NCBI RefSeq assembly: GCF_002999335.1
Contig: NW_020312159.1
Span: 186,001-250,000, forward strand
Direction: 5' to 3'
Length of the DNA stretch: 64,000 nt
Origin: Cyclospora cayetanensis
Lineage: Eukaryota; Apicomplexa; Conoidasida; Eucoccidiorida; Eimeriidae
Shown: positions 29,405 through 42,136 of the stretch, piece after piece
Position numbering within the stretch: the first letter of the stretch is position 1
Layout of the letters: each line of letters starts with the position of its first letter
The notes under the pieces: model-generated
What the model was told of the DNA's origin: nothing
What the model saw: only the letters and a program-made list of their open reading frames with translations
The model's database searches: none
Made by a program: the position numbers and the translations under genes

Positions 29405-31329
29405 TTTCTCTGACCCAGGTATACCCGTACAGGGGCAAAGGCAAGGGCCACAAAAAAGCGGAAAGGCATTAGCTTGACAAGGGTAAAAGCCACACTGGAG
29501 CAGCTTGGGGATGCTGCTCTGGGGAAGCGGCTGCTAACTTCTGTGCTTCGCCTCCCGGTTGGTACTGCCACTTCACTCCTTGAAACCAATTCCTCGAAAT
29601 ATCATGGAGAGGTCGCTAATGCCGCCGCAGCCAACCGATTCAGTAAGCTGACGCAGCACTGACGCGGTGAACGTATGTGCTCAGAGAGCTCTGCCAGCCA
29701 GCTTTGTCAGTCCTTTCAAAGAGCTGCGTTCCGCCCCTTTACTGCTGCCACGGCAAAGCTTGCCCTGTCGTCAGCTTTCCTTTCCCCCTTTGGCTATTCT
29801 GCGTACAGCTGTGTATTTGCCTCAAGCTGCATCCCAGCATTGCGCTGCGGATCTGGCTTTTAATGAACAGCAGTACGAGTTGCTGCCTGGAGGACGGGCA
29901 GCACAACACTTACACAGCGAGGGTCCTATATAAGCGACTTGCCGCCACGGTCTGCATGCAAACAGCACTGCTAGTTCAGGCATTGGCCCTGCTTGCCATA
30001 CATCACTACCTACAAGCTGCAAGCGTTGTGCTGCCATGGAGACGGGAGAACGGCTGCGGAGGTCCTAGTGGGAGTCCTCTTTTAGTGCAGCCCCGGTTCA
30101 CTGCTTATCTAGCTATTGAGACCCCTGCCATAACTAAGGCCTGCTTCGTGGCTCATCGAAGGGCCAGTCTGCAAGCAACGATTTGTCAGCAGCAGCTGTC
30201 ACGGCGCCTTCGCTCGTAGGAGTCTGGAAGCATCTGGGAGGCAAAAAAGCTTGAAGGAATAAAATATGCCTCGCAGCTGCAGCAAGACCGGAGACACGCG
30301 CTTACGTTTACTTGGCCCTAGTGGATGAGGCGAAGCAGGCAGCAGCTACTCATGCAGCGTTGAAACGAGGGCACTGGATCAAGCTCTTCTAGAGAGGCTT
30401 CAGGGAAGAGCTGCTGCACTCGGGCAACAGCGGCGGAGATGGTGCCTCTGCTGCATTAATTAGCGGCAACTCTCCTCACGTGCAGAAGAGGACAAAAGAT
30501 CGCCTAAGACAGCGAAACAGACGATGGCAAGATGATAAGGCCGTTATTCAGGGACGCCGGTGGCTTTCTGGAAGGAGGTGCAGGCGGACATAGTGCAGCT
30601 GAGGCTTGATCTTTGTGCACGAACTCATCCTAGGCAGACAAAGCACCTGAACGCAAAAGGACAAAAACAATAGCGCTTTTTGGACAGACTAGGAGTCAAC
30701 CATTCAACCCCATGCTGGCTCGGCCAAACGCAGAGCAGGTAGCTAGTTGTCACTAGTTTGGGGAGACAGGCAGCCTGCTGCAGCCAAGAAGTATACGTCA
30801 GAAGGCCTCAGCGCTCATCTGCTTCTTGCTGGGGATCTCGCGCAATGGAGGGGCGTCTTGCGGCAGGCTTCCAGAAAAGTGGCCGCTTCCTCCACTAGCT
30901 CTACCAGCTTCTTATCAAGAGAAACAAATGCTAGTGCTCCGGGGTGTTGCTGTGAGCAACGTGGGGGTCCTGTTTGGAAGTGTTGTGGAGGCTCTATAGC
31001 AGCATGCACCTTCAGGACACTTCGAAGAGGAAGAGGTCTTCCTCGGAGTAAAGGAGGCTTGTTGCCCAGTGCTGATGGTCCTTGCCATTTCGACGGCCCT
31101 CAAATCCCTCCTCGATAGCAGTGATGCGTGCAAGGTATTCGTGCAACGTTGCACACGGGCCGCCGGTGCTACGCGTGTGCAGTGTCTACGCTTGGAGAAG
31201 ACAGAATATTGCGTCATCTCACTTGGTCAGCGGCTGCTCGCATATGCAAAGCCGCTGACCTATAAATCCTGGCTGTGCACATGCAATCCTTCAAAGAGTT
31301 CCCACAAGCTTGCTGCTGAGGTTTGGTAA
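29405..31329 (+). pseudogene. Decayed or unresolved multi-frame coding stretch
   Basis: Protein-like plus-strand segments succeed each other in changing frames with in-frame stops. From a good acceptor at 29426 a frame runs through VKATLEQLGDAALGKRLL to a TGA at 29660. A second runs 29667-29933 (FKELRSAPLLLPRQ). A third runs to the TAG at about 30217 and continues in frame (KKLEGIKYASQLQQDRRHAL) before a shift into YLALVDEAKQAAATHAALKR. Further on, a frame from about 30757 to 31329 is broken by a single TAG near 30998. Some breaks could be introns (a GTAAG donor lies at about 29639), but several stops lack nearby splice sites. No family recognised. Confidence 0.35.
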
Positions 31330-33982
31330 ACAGCAAAGGCCTTGCAGAAATGGCGGCCGCCCACAACAGGGGCTCGCTTTTAGGTCTGGGATTGCACCGT
31401 TAGCATGCAGCTGAAGTAGTGAGGCCCCCTGGGGTACAGAATGAGAAGATTCCCTTGAGGCATGGCCAGTCCTAAAGGCTGCAATCCTATGTTGCAATCG
31501 GGCCCTCTATAGGACGACACTGGAACTTTCAGACGGGTCCGTAAGGTTGCAGTCGTTGATTAGAGGGGGCAGTGGTTGCTAGAGTAATCCAGGAGGGCTG
31601 CTGATGCAAGAGGTGGTGCTAGAAAGACATTGTCTCCCTTATGGGAAATTCGGCTATTGTGAAAAGTGACCAAAGTTTGCAAAATTCGCTTTATGCCCTC
31701 CGGTAAGAGCACACCCTTCCAGAGGCCCCTAAGACGCACGGTAGCGAATATACGGCTAACAATCGATCTCCCGCGTATCTGCAGGTAACCTGTCGCGCCG
31801 CTCCAAACCGCCACCTTACCTGCTACTCAAGCCTTGGTCCTTGACCAACTACCTATTACTCTTTGTTTTGTCCTGCGGGCTTCGAGCGTGCCTGCCTGTA
31901 TATATTGCTGGAGTTTCATATATGCCTTGTTCTCTCGTCGCTAGTTTGCCGGCTTTTGTCGTCCCTCCCTGCGCATGCATTTTCGTCCTTAGAAAGAGGT
32001 TGCGCCTTCCCTCCTTGCCCCTCTGGTTGCCACTACTGTTGCATTTGTGGTGTCCCTACCGTCATGTGATGCCTCGCCTCTAAACATCTACACCGCGCAG
32101 GAGCATCTCCTTCGCCTAAAATGTCTAAATCTCCACAGCACTGCGAGTTCTACGAGTTTCTGCTTAACTCGAGCACCACCATGCTTAGTAGGCCCTCATG
32201 TTGTGTGTATGCCTATGGAGAAGTGTGTGTGCGTGTATGTATAGTGCCCTTGCTGCAGCAGCGCTGTTTTGGAGGGTCTCACCTGTCTGGTCCGAGTATG
32301 TTTTTTTGTCTTCAGCTGGCTGCTAGAGCCTTTAATTGGACGGACGTACTCCTCTGTTGCGTTCGTTTCTGCTCACACAGCAACAGTGCCTTGGGCCACT
32401 GTACCGCCTTACAAATCCGGTTCCACCTTTGCTTCCTGCCCTTGCCTCCAAGAGCTTCCCCTGTGTCCCTCTTGCCTTTGCCATCCCGGGTAAATCTCTT
32501 GAAAAGATCTTGCCACCTTGCGATGACTCAGCGGCAGCCTCTGCTATGGTCTGTTTGGTCGTCTTTCCCCCTCAGGGCTGGAAACAGCTAAGCGTGGGGG
32601 CTGTTGCACCCTGGTGGGCCCCCTGCTAGGTTTGGAGGCCGCTGCAACAGCTGCCCGTGCAGCTTCCTGCCATTCTGGCGTGCAGCTCCGGAAGCAGGGT
32701 CAGCAGCTGCTGCCACATTGCTGCACTGCTTGTGCACTGTCCCCCGATTTGGCAGGTTGCATGCGGTTGCCACACTGGCACCGCTTCTCTAGGTCTGCAG
32801 ATAGGAGCGGACTGCGCCAGGCAAGCCCTCCGACTGGCGGGGGTACAACAAATGGCTTTCTAGGGGCTCCACGACACAGCCGGTGGTGGTGGAGCACATT
32901 CGTCCTACCCCCACATGGCTCATGACGGAAACACCCTCACCGTCGTATGTTCTATTTGGAACAGGTAGAGACAGCTTCTCAAGGGTGAACTCTATGAAAA
33001 GCAGCCACTTGGCGACTACCTAGGGCACCAAGCATGTCGCCGTGCGGCGCGCTGTTTGTTTGTTTGTTTGTTGTTTGGTATGTGTTTGTGTGTGTGTGTG
33101 TATATAATGTAGAGGTAATTCAGCAACTGTCGTGGGATGGTGAGATGCCCGAAAATCGCAGGGATTTCCCGAGTCTGCGCGATTTGCAGCGGGGTCGAGC
33201 TAAGGCAGATAGCCGCTTGAGCCTAGGAAGGTTCAGGGCAGAGGGTGCACGGCAGGAAAGCACCTATTTTCTCAAAGTTCCAACTCCCCCAGCTCCCGTC
33301 CGATGTTTAGCTCACCAGTCTCCCTCACCCGCTACACTAAACCCAAATCCTACATTTACGAGTTGTTTGAAGGGATGAGATCGGCGAGGGGCATCATAGT
33401 GCTTTTGCCCTGTTTGTTGTAACAGTTCCCCTGTGAGCGTTCTACTCAACTGCAAGACCGATACTACGATAGACAAACTGCCCTGTGAGCTTCTCCATAG
33501 CCTTCTCATCCTCCCGCGAATGCGTGCAGCTATACCATGCAATTGCGCCCTGCGCTGCCGGTTTCGTCGCCGCTCACCGACCCTAGTGGTCAAATGGGAT
33601 TGAGTGCGCAGAAGAAGCGCTGGAGCAGAGAAACAGCCTAGTGGTTAGAAGGGCTGCGGATTGTATGCGTACGTATACTCGAGCCCTCAGTCATCCCAAA
33701 CCAGCTCCCTCTCCGGCTGCTCCCCTGTCGCATCCCCCGAATTCGGGACCACGAGCTGCAAACAGCACATCCTCAAACAGCGACCAATGGAAGCTACAAT
33801 GGCATGTGCATGCACAGAGCATGCGGCGAAATCCACGGCGGATACAACAGGCACTCGGATACAGAAAAATTAAGGGGACTGTCTCCCCGCGCATCTCGCT
33901 ACGTAGACAGCTCAATCTGCAGACCAATGCAGCATCAGCTCCCCGAATACACGTGGCAGGGGGGGATGGGGGGTGCCCAAGC
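31330..33982. other. Gene-poor interval, GTTT and GT repeats
   Basis: Open frames on the plus strand (31841-32083, 32121-32591, 32614-32925, 33034-33378) show no motif or consistent splice chain. A GTTT/GT-rich run lies at about 33055-33105. The distal end may hold 3' UTR of the GOST-like gene. Confidence 0.4.
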
Positions 33983-36900
33983 CTAGACGCACCTGCAGCA
34001 CTTTGAATGACCGCGGGGGGCAGAAATCCCAGCAGAGCTGCAAAGTGCAAACAGCAGGAACGCCGAGACCGACCACATAAAGCGCTGCTCTCTGCGTACA
34101 TCCTCTGAAGGTATAAAAACACCTGCTTGCGCCTCTGCATGTTCCTCTAATCGTTGAGGCGCCCTCTCGTGCACATTCGCATCGCCTTGCACTGCTAAAG
34201 CCTCCTGGGTGACGCTTCCTGCCCAACAATCCCACGCTGCCTCTCCGCAGCGCCATCACTGGACACCCTAGCGCCTCTGTAAAACCCTCTGCTCTGCAGG
34301 AGCGCTCTGTTGCCGCGAACTGGAGCCAACGTGAGGGCCACAGCCTTGGCTGGTGCGTGCCGATGGGTAGGCTGCTAAACAGAGAACACCTCCCCGCTTC
34401 CCTTTCCCCAGTCCATGAGCGCTCACCGCTGCGAGTACTAGAAGGTCCGTGCCGTTCTCGAAGATAACGAAAATCCATTCGTCCCAGGAGAGAAGCTGCT
34501 CGTAGATTGGGCCGAGGAAGGTGACTTTGAAGAACACAGAGAAGACGGGCTTTAGCAAAAACGCAAAGAAGATCCACCGGAACCGCCTGAAGACACAGAG
34601 GAGCCAAAAACATTCGCCCTGGTCGGGTTTTGTTTCATGCAGCATCGGGCACTTAGGCCAAGGTGACGGCTGAAGCATCTTAAGAGAAATATATGATGTG
34701 AAAGGAAGGAAAAATGGGCAAGACCCCGCCTGCTGGCAAATGGTGCCGTTGTCAGGTGGGCAGCATGGGTAAATTGTCGATATCTGGGGACGGATATCTA
34801 CAGCCGGTCCACCAGGTCTTAATGATTTCTGCTTCTGCTGTCTCATGCAGAGCCAACTGCATGCAAAGCCCCACGCTACGAACGGGCGATTTTTGCGAGG
34901 GGCATTGATAGGGTGTGGGGCCAGTTGGGGGCTTGATGCTTAGGGGACGCATTCGAGGACTAATTGCCACAGCAACGACGTCCTCACTGATATGCTGCCA
35001 ATTTGGGGTACAGGCTGGCCACGGCAGGAGTTAGGCTTGAGTCTGCTATCTGGTTCTGCAGAAGCGAGTGCACATCCACAAGCAAATGAGGAGCTTTGGT
35101 GCAAGGGGGAGAGCGGGAGGGGGGAGGGGACTCCTAAGAACCCCCCCAACACCCCAAAGCCAATGTTGACGAAGCGATTGTCCACCACCATATTGCTCGG
35201 TGTTTACTGCTAGGTTCGAGAGCGCAGGCCTAAACGCTGAATTCGATAACATCCCACAATCCCGGCGTGTATCCGCCCCTCACATGCAGCACGACGATGT
35301 TTGAATGCACCGCAATAAGGACTCGCACGTAGCCTGCAGCATGAAAGATGTACCGAGTCTCCTGCAGCACACGAGCATCGCCTGCACGGGGTGTATGTAC
35401 AGCCGAGATCTCAAACAAGCACCCTGTTCTGGATGTTTCCTCTTTGAAAACTCGCCATGCGAACGCGGTACACGAATATGTACGCTTGCCAAGAGAGACA
35501 CAGCGATGCCCGAATGCACGACAAATAGAAGCATGAAACACATTCAGAAAAATACTGCTCGTTGAATTGTTTACGCGCCACTCAGTTTGCTGAAGGCACA
35601 CGCATCTGCCCCAGCAACTCCCTGTGAGTGCATGCAAATGCAAAAATAGAGTCCTGCTGTGCATTGTTGCGCCACGCGGAAACAAATGTATATATACACA
35701 ATGATCCACCCACACAGGACCACATCACTAGCGCTAATAGCGCCACCCCACGCGGTGCCTCCCGGGTGATCAGCAAACCACGCACGGCCCGTAATACACG
35801 TGCTTTTGCATTAGGCGTTTCAAACTTGCCTGAAAGCCTCCGAGGAGCACCTCAAAGACACCCAGGTACAGCGAGATAACGGCGAGGCCTGCGATAAACT
35901 GAATCTCGAGTCGAGAAAGCCGCTGCCGCACAATGCGAAATCCTGCATATCCACAGTTGCACACGAGCATGCAACACCCCAAGCCCTTCGACCTCGAGCT
36001 CTGGCGACCAAGAACCTGCAGCTGCCGTGGCTATGCTGCTGCTCGTAGCCTCCAGGGAAAAGGCAAGACATCGAGAGACACAGGGCCTGTGGGGTGACTC
36101 CGTTGGCCACAGGAGACCCCTCCTGAATCTACCTGCTTTCATACGCCACTGCTCTTACCCAACGAAATGAATATAAACACCAGCAGCTGCGAAACATCCT
36201 GCAACTTCCGCATCAGACGAGAGGCAACCCTGGAGGAAAAACGAACCACCCAGCCCCCGTGCAGAGCACATTCGAACCCCCGCTACACCCTCGAACGACG
36301 GACTTGTGTGGGCAACTGCACCGCCCCGTGCCTGCCTCTAAGGCCCTGCAAAACCCAATCCCGCGAAACAAGTCTCCGAAGCATACGCCTGAAATGCGGG
36401 GTGCATGCAAGGGGACAGCCATATACAGCACACTGGATTGCAGCCTTACCAGAGAGCTGCCGGGCGGCGTCCAGTGGCCTCTACGATGGCTGCTTGTTTC
36501 CAATCAAGGCCAAAGGCCAGAGCCGCGAGCGAGAAGTTGACCATAAACAACATAGTAACAAACAGATTCTGTCCTCTCCATTTGGTAAGCTGGACGACCC
36601 CCAAGGTGCACGCTCTGCAGAGAAGCAGCCGTCACGCGATCAGATCACTTGCGCCTCGAAAAACCGAGCTATCGCTCCGCTTTTTTCTCCAGCTTTGCAA
36701 GAAGCTTTCGCGTTGAACATGAAGGAGCCTCTATCACAAGGCGAAGGCGCAAGGCACTCTCTACCCTGCGGGCTAGGCATTATCTAGGGCGCATGCAGTG
36801 TGTAAAGCGCACAGCGCTGTTTGCTGACGTACGCGATCAGGTTGAGCACCATGAGACCTGCAACCGTTTCCGGCAAATATTTCTGCTCAAGAGAGAGGTG

Positions 36901-39581
36901 GTGCTGTGTTGGGCCGTAAAAAGACACGGTTCCATAGAGCTTGAGATCCAAGCCATCGGCATTCAGCAAAACTAGGGCGTAGCGGTCCTTGCGAGGGATG
37001 GTGATTGTGGCCTGTAGACTAGGGCCCGTGAAAGGTAGTTGCTGAAGCACAGGCCGCGTTGCACACGCAAATGTATTTGGGAAAATGCAGGTAGCACCCC
37101 AGGTGGGTACACAAAAGCGGGAAGCTGTGACAAGATGAGCTCGAGGCCCTTAATACGCCTGTATGACACTTGGCATGCGCCAGGAAGCACGTTGCATCCC
37201 GATAGGTGCGCAGGACCGTGCTCTAAACCCCAATCCTGTACAAAAACTCCTCCATGCACAGAGATCACGGCGATACAGGCTAGAGACCCTCTTCGCCCTC
37301 AGAGCCCCTCCTCAGACAAATCCTCCCCCCCTTCTTGACCTCCATATAACGAGACGGAAACAGCAAACGGCCAGGAAGCGCCTGTGTGTTTTACCATCAT
37401 GGAGGGCATGTAGCTGTTCAGGACGAGCCCGTCCTCGGCAGTGAACGAAGGCAGCCACGACTCATGAGTTTCCAGAAAGTACTGCACACACATGGCACAC
37501 AAATACAGACACAGGCACACACATAATATACACACCTATGCACACACATAATATACACACCTATGCACACACATAATATACACACCTATGCACACACAGA
37601 ATATATACACCTATGCACACACATAATACACACACCTATGCACACACATAATACACACACCTATGCACACACAGAATATATACACCTATGCACACACACA
37701 ATATACACACCCATGCACACACATAATATACACACCCATGCACACACATATGCACATGTATATTCTAAGGGAACCCCTCCCGAATCGCATTCCGAAAGGG
37801 TGGCACTACGTGAAGTCGTATGGCAAACTCTCAACCCGCCGCCACTCCATCCCCCGCCGCGGCTGCTGCTCAGTCATACAAGCTGAGCGTGGTCTAGGAG
37901 CAACAGAGAGGTATTGTTGACAGAGTGCACCAAGTCCTCCTGCAGGGCTTCCTCTGCGTCCACCTTGGCGAGCTGACGGACAGCTGCAGAATCGCATGCG
38001 CAGAAGACTCTCCCATCGCGTTCCTTCCACGTTGTGGAATGGGGGTGGGGGGCCCACAGGCGAGGAGCAGAAAGACTTCCCTCCCTTTCTCCCTCCCTTT
38101 GGTGCGCTTCTAAAGCAAGCAGAGCAAATAGATAAAGGCAAGAAAACGGAGCCAAGCCCCCTAGACCGCCGCTGGCCTGGGTACGACTGCTGGCGCCAAA
38201 AATTGTCTCGCGAGCTTGAGAATTGCGCATACCAGAGGGCCGTTCCCGCTCCCACTCTGGGCAGCCAACAAGTCCTTTTCGCAGCTGTCGGCTGCAGTCT
38301 CGCCTTCGTGTCATGCGAGTCGTGGGCACTCTGAAGACGTCAGCCGCTGCCTCTGCTGCTGCCGCTGCTTTTGCGGCTGCTGCTGCGGCTGGAGCTCCCT
38401 CAGACAGCTTCGCCACATCGGCGGCCGTTCTTGAGGAGACAGCAGCGCTCGGCTCAGCATCGGGAGCAGCAGCAGAGGTGGTGACAGAAGCGGCATGCGG
38501 GGTGCTGGCAGAACTCGAAAGCGACGACAGCAGCAAAGGAGGCCCCCTAGCCCCAAAGCCCCTTGCAGACGCTCCCAAGAGGCCCTCGAGCGCAATCTTT
38601 GCAGCTGTTGAGACACCCGACAGACTGCTCAAAAGAGACTTCTGCTGCTCCTCGGGAGGCTGCTGGAGCGCCGCCTCCTCTTGCGCTGAGGTCAAAATGT
38701 GGGACAGGCGTCGCCCCGCATGCGCCAACAGAGGGAAAGTTGACGACAGTGCTGCCAGGGGCCCCTCGTCCGCTCCGGTGTGCAGCAGCATAGTCGTAGG
38801 CGGAGGCTTCATGGAGCCCCCATTAGGTGGGGTGCCGCTGCTCAGTTCTTCGGCGTAGCGCAAGTGGGCCTGTCGGTGAGACAGTTCTTGCTGCTGCAGC
38901 TGAAAGGCCTCGTAGCTGCCCCTCGAGGGCGTCTCGCCATGCTGAGGGGGCGCCTTCGGAAATGCTTTCGGGTAGCGGGGGGCCCTAGAAGGCAAGTTGT
39001 TCTTGTAATTGGAGGGGAGTAGGCGCAGGTCTATAGTGACCGTGCCTGTTGAGCAAGCCAATCGCAGCAGCGCGTGCCTAAGAAGTGGCAAGCCTTCTCC
39101 CCGGCACATAACACATTCAGAGAGCTCACCGAGCACGCGGCGTGGTGGCGAAGGCAGTCATTCAAAAGACTGCAGACGCCTAAAACAAACAGGGACCTCA
39201 TCATCACCCCAAGCGCACCCGCAGTCGCGGAATGGACGTACCTCCTTTTTCCATCCCGACGTGAGGAACATCCTTGGGAGGGAGCTGAGAGTTGACGAGG
39301 TAGGGGACGCGGCACAGAGGCAGCATGTGCATCAGTTGCTGCTTGTCTGAGGCTACGGCTGCCGCTGAGGCTATGGCCGCGTCTAAGCCGTCCTTGGCGT
39401 CGATCTCGCACACAATGCCACTCGCATCCTGCTGTAGCAGCTGCAACAGCAGCGTGAGCGCCCCCAGAGAACGCCATCTGCCACAGAAGCCGTGGCGCCT
39501 AGGGCCCTTATCAGAAGCCAAGCCTTTGTTGCCGCTCCGAACTGGTGAAGCTGGGGTGTGCGATTGGCTGGAAGCTCCCAT
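33983..39581 (-). CDS. GOST / lung seven-transmembrane receptor-like membrane protein
   Basis: Likely a Golgi or secretory-pathway seven-helix protein of the GOST/TMEM87/GPR107 superfamily. Phase-consistent exons: 39581-39242 (signal-anchor GALTLLLQLLQ), 39045-38233, 37983-37880, 37481-37395, 37041-36829, 36186-36159, 35942-35826, 35333-35284, 34856-34813, 34586-34427 and, tentatively, 34132-33983. Exon 5 matches the end of the lumenal domain (YALVLLNADG, KLYGTVSFYGP, KYLPETVAG) running into helix 1. The next exons give RLSRLEIQFIAGLAVISLYL (helix 2). The 34586 exon has RWIFFAFLLKPVFSVFF and LLSWDEWIFVIFENGTDLLV (last helices). Exon 2 is an Eimeria-style insertion, 271 residues, Ala/Ser-rich. 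About one helix is unaccounted for, so an exon between 34.9 and 35.3 kb is probably missed. The last exon's acceptor is weak. Confidence 0.62.
37500..37752. repeat. 25-bp minisatellite
   Basis: About ten tandem copies of a 24-25-nt unit (ACACACATAATATACACACC + TATGC) with a few variants, inside the intron 37482-37879 of the GOST-like gene. Confidence 0.92.
38337..38415 (-). repeat. GCA/GCT tract coding poly-Ala
   Basis: Imperfect Ala-coding trinucleotide tract within exon 2 of the GOST-like gene (APAAAAAAKAAAAAEAAA region). Confidence 0.8.
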
Positions 39582-40470
39582 CTTCGTCTCAGCCACCAGG
39601 AGGGAGGGCAGACAAGACTCCGCAGGCCGCCAGGTACAGACTAGGGTTGTCTCTTATGGCTGGAGTCGCCGTGCTGCATACTTGTTCCTGACAACAGCGT
39701 TTACACCCGACGGGAGGGGGCCCCCGGAGGGCCCCGTACGCGCCTGCCAGGTGCAGTGTACAGACACACGGCAAGAGGCGAAATGCCGATTTGGCAGCAC
39801 AGTGAGCTTTGAGGGGCAAGGGAAGGACTTAGTCGCCAGACTACTGTGCCAGCATACCGGGGGCCTGGGGCAACACCGAGGGGCCCCAGTGGAAATGCCC
39901 TCTTACTAGAAAGAATTTGGCGCAAGGAGACTCTAGCGCGCTTTGTAACACGAAGAGACCCTGAAGTAGAAGAAAAGGGGAAGAAACAGGGGCTCTTTCT
40001 GCTAAGGCTGCTGTCAATGCTGCCGCTGTACTGGCAGCACATACTGCCGCCGGTGCTCTGCAACGCTCTAGCAGGCACCACAGCGTCCCATTGGGGCTTC
40101 AGAGACGGCTGTACATTGTAAATGCTGTACTTTACCTTAGTCTTACCCTTCCCTCCTTCTCTATCTGCAGTCAGCTGCTTTGGCGCTGCCTAATAAGGAG
40201 ATTCCTTGCACAGTTCTTGGTGCCTCGTTTGGGGTTTAACGCAGTGTTCCTCTCGCAGGTTCACACAGCAAACGGCCCCCCTTGCCGAACTTCCAGGATA
40301 CAGGCATTGAAACTCCCTTTCTCTCCTTCCCACGTTGAGCCTTTCAAGCGGAAGCCCGTTCCATACTTGTCTGCGGGAGCCTTTTAGTGCTTTCCCCCCT
40401 CCCTCCCCCTCTTTACTCCTTTTGCGCCTCGTTTCCGCCCGAATTTCGTTATTTCGACTTCTTTTTTTGC
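39582..40470. promoter_or_regulatory. Divergent promoter region (GOST-like gene / anamorsin)
   Basis: About 890 nt between two start codons on opposite strands, so both promoters should be here. Pyrimidine-rich tracts lie directly upstream of the anamorsin ATG (40378-40470). Open frames on both strands lack motifs. No specific element can be named. Confidence 0.45.
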
Positions 40471-42136
40471 ATGATGGCGGCAGAGGCAAGACTTCCCCTC
40501 CTGCTCTCTTCGGCGGAGGGTCAGCCTGCGGAAGTGCTCTTGAGGGAAGCTGCAGGGGGAAACCCCCTGGTTGTTTCTCTCCCCCAGTTCCTTGGGAACG
40601 CAGCCCAGGCAGATTATCCCCCCAGAGAGAGCGTTTGGGTGTACCTACAGACGGTCCACAAAGAGACTACTGCCGCGGCTGCCTCCAGACTGCTTTCTCT
40701 CTTGAAAGCTAACGGCCTTCTACTTGTTGCCGCCGAGGGCGCAGACGCTTTCGAGGTATTGCCGGCGAGCCAATCCACCGATCACTTTTGGGGGCCCTAG
40801 AGGGAGTGTAGAGGCCATTCAGGGCCCCCCGAAGGGATCTCCGTAGATTAGCACACGGGGCACATCTGACCAGTTTTTTTTGGTTAGGCATTCCACACGA
40901 GCTTCGCGGCATTCCAATCTTCTCACTGTATTGCATACTTTCCGGGTGCGTGCCCACCACATTTTTAATTCGCAGGCCCTGGTCGCCTTGGGCAAGAGCT
41001 TCCTCTATGCAGGATTCATTTCTGTAGACGATCAAGAGATGCCCCCTGCCCTGCTACAGGCCGCAGAAAAACACCCAGGCCTTCGCGTTGTAAGAGCCGT
41101 AACCCGAAAGCCAACCAACAAAGCTCCAATGCCTCTCGCTCTGTGTCTTTCCTTGTCACTATCTGCGTAACGACACTACTGTTTCTGCATTGTATGAGGG
41201 CCTTATGGGTGTGGTCTTGGGAGCTGATGTGTGCTCCTTTGCGTTCAGGGTGCTTGGCGAAGGCCCCTATGGGCGGTGGGGGCATCTGCTGCTGTAGGGG
41301 AGTCTGCAGTGGCTAACCTTGTCGACGAGGACTCCCTAGTAGACCTTAGCCAGACTTACCAGCCACTTGGCAAGGGTGAGCGGCTTTGCTTGGTTTGTGT
41401 TTTAGATAGTAGTAGCATCGCCTTCACAGGTGCAGGATCTTGGGGTCTCGCAGCATGCGCCTTCAGCAAATAGGGTGGAGGTTGGACATGCGCTTGCTGC
41501 TTCCTCAGGCCGCAGCGACTGCGCATCGCGCCCTAAGGCCTGCGCTAACTGCACATGCGGACGGAAGGAGGCGGAAGAGGCGGCAGACAAAGAGGCATTT
41601 AAGAAGCAGCTTGAGACGGGCGCTGTCCGGAGTTCGTGTGGAAATGTAAGCAAGCACCTCTGGATTGCGATCTTGAGTGATCCATCCGTTTGTACTAGCC
41701 ATCTTTCTTGGATCGCTTGCTGTGTGCTTTCCTTTGCGTAGTGCTACCTGGGAGACGCCTTCAGATGTGCAGGCTGTCCATATAAAGGTGAGATGACACC
41801 AAAAGGGCATTGGCTTCTGAGTAAGGGCTCGGCGTAAAACTAGATTATTACAGGGCCACCTTTCGTGCTAATAAGGGGTTGCTTGCTATGGATGATAGGT
41901 AGAGCTGGGCCTCATCAGAACATGCAGAGATGGTCTTTGCTTGTTAAACGCGGTGCGCAGGCCTCCCTGCCTTCCGTCCTGGGGAGAAGGTGGACCTCTC
42001 GGCAGCGGCGCGGCTTGCAGAGACCCTTGGTGCTCCCAACGCTGCTGAGACAGCCTCAGACGCAGCAGCAGCGGGGATCAGCATAACTAAGGGCAGTAAT
42101 AAGGTTGTTCTAGCGTCTCTTGATGACGACTGTTGA
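40471..42136 (+). CDS. Anamorsin / DRE2, cytosolic Fe-S cluster assembly factor
   Basis: Electron-transfer partner of a diflavin reductase in cytosolic iron-sulfur protein assembly. Six exons join in phase: 40471-40755, 40976-41089, 41249-41375, 41509-41645, 41742-41787 and 41961-42136; 885 nt, 294 residues, near the family norm. The N-terminal part (SVWVYLQTVHKE, LLSLLKANGLLLVA) fits the degenerate methyltransferase-like domain. The two cluster motifs are present: CASRPKACANCTC, and CGNCYLGDAFRCAGC, which has the exact CX2CX7CX2C spacing; the latter is followed by the family's LPAFRPGEKV. The ATG at 40471 is doubled (MM). The start of exon 4 could instead be at 41434, but only the 41509 acceptor keeps phase. 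An extra 30-residue Ala/Asp tail follows the conserved end. Confidence 0.93.

Noticed and set aside
32121..32591. 156-codon plus-strand ORF
   Set aside because: The composition is Cys/Leu/Ser-rich like random reading of CT-rich DNA, with no motif, homology pattern or splice chain.
33636..33705. tRNA-like stretch (CCTAGTGGTTAGAAGG ... TATACTCGAGCCC)
   Set aside because: It has a D-arm-like piece, but no acceptor stem, no proper T-arm (GTTCRA) and no foldable anticodon arm.
34268..34846. 192-codon minus ORF read as one exon
   Set aside because: Only the 34586-34427 part is coding in the GOST model; the rest is flanking intron with matching AG and GT borders.
36405..36716. Hydrophobic minus reading FVTMLFMVNFSLAALAF near 36.43-36.60 kb as a GOST helix exon
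   Set aside because: Its phase cannot be joined to the exons on both sides, while exon 36186-36159 completes helix 1 cleanly without it.
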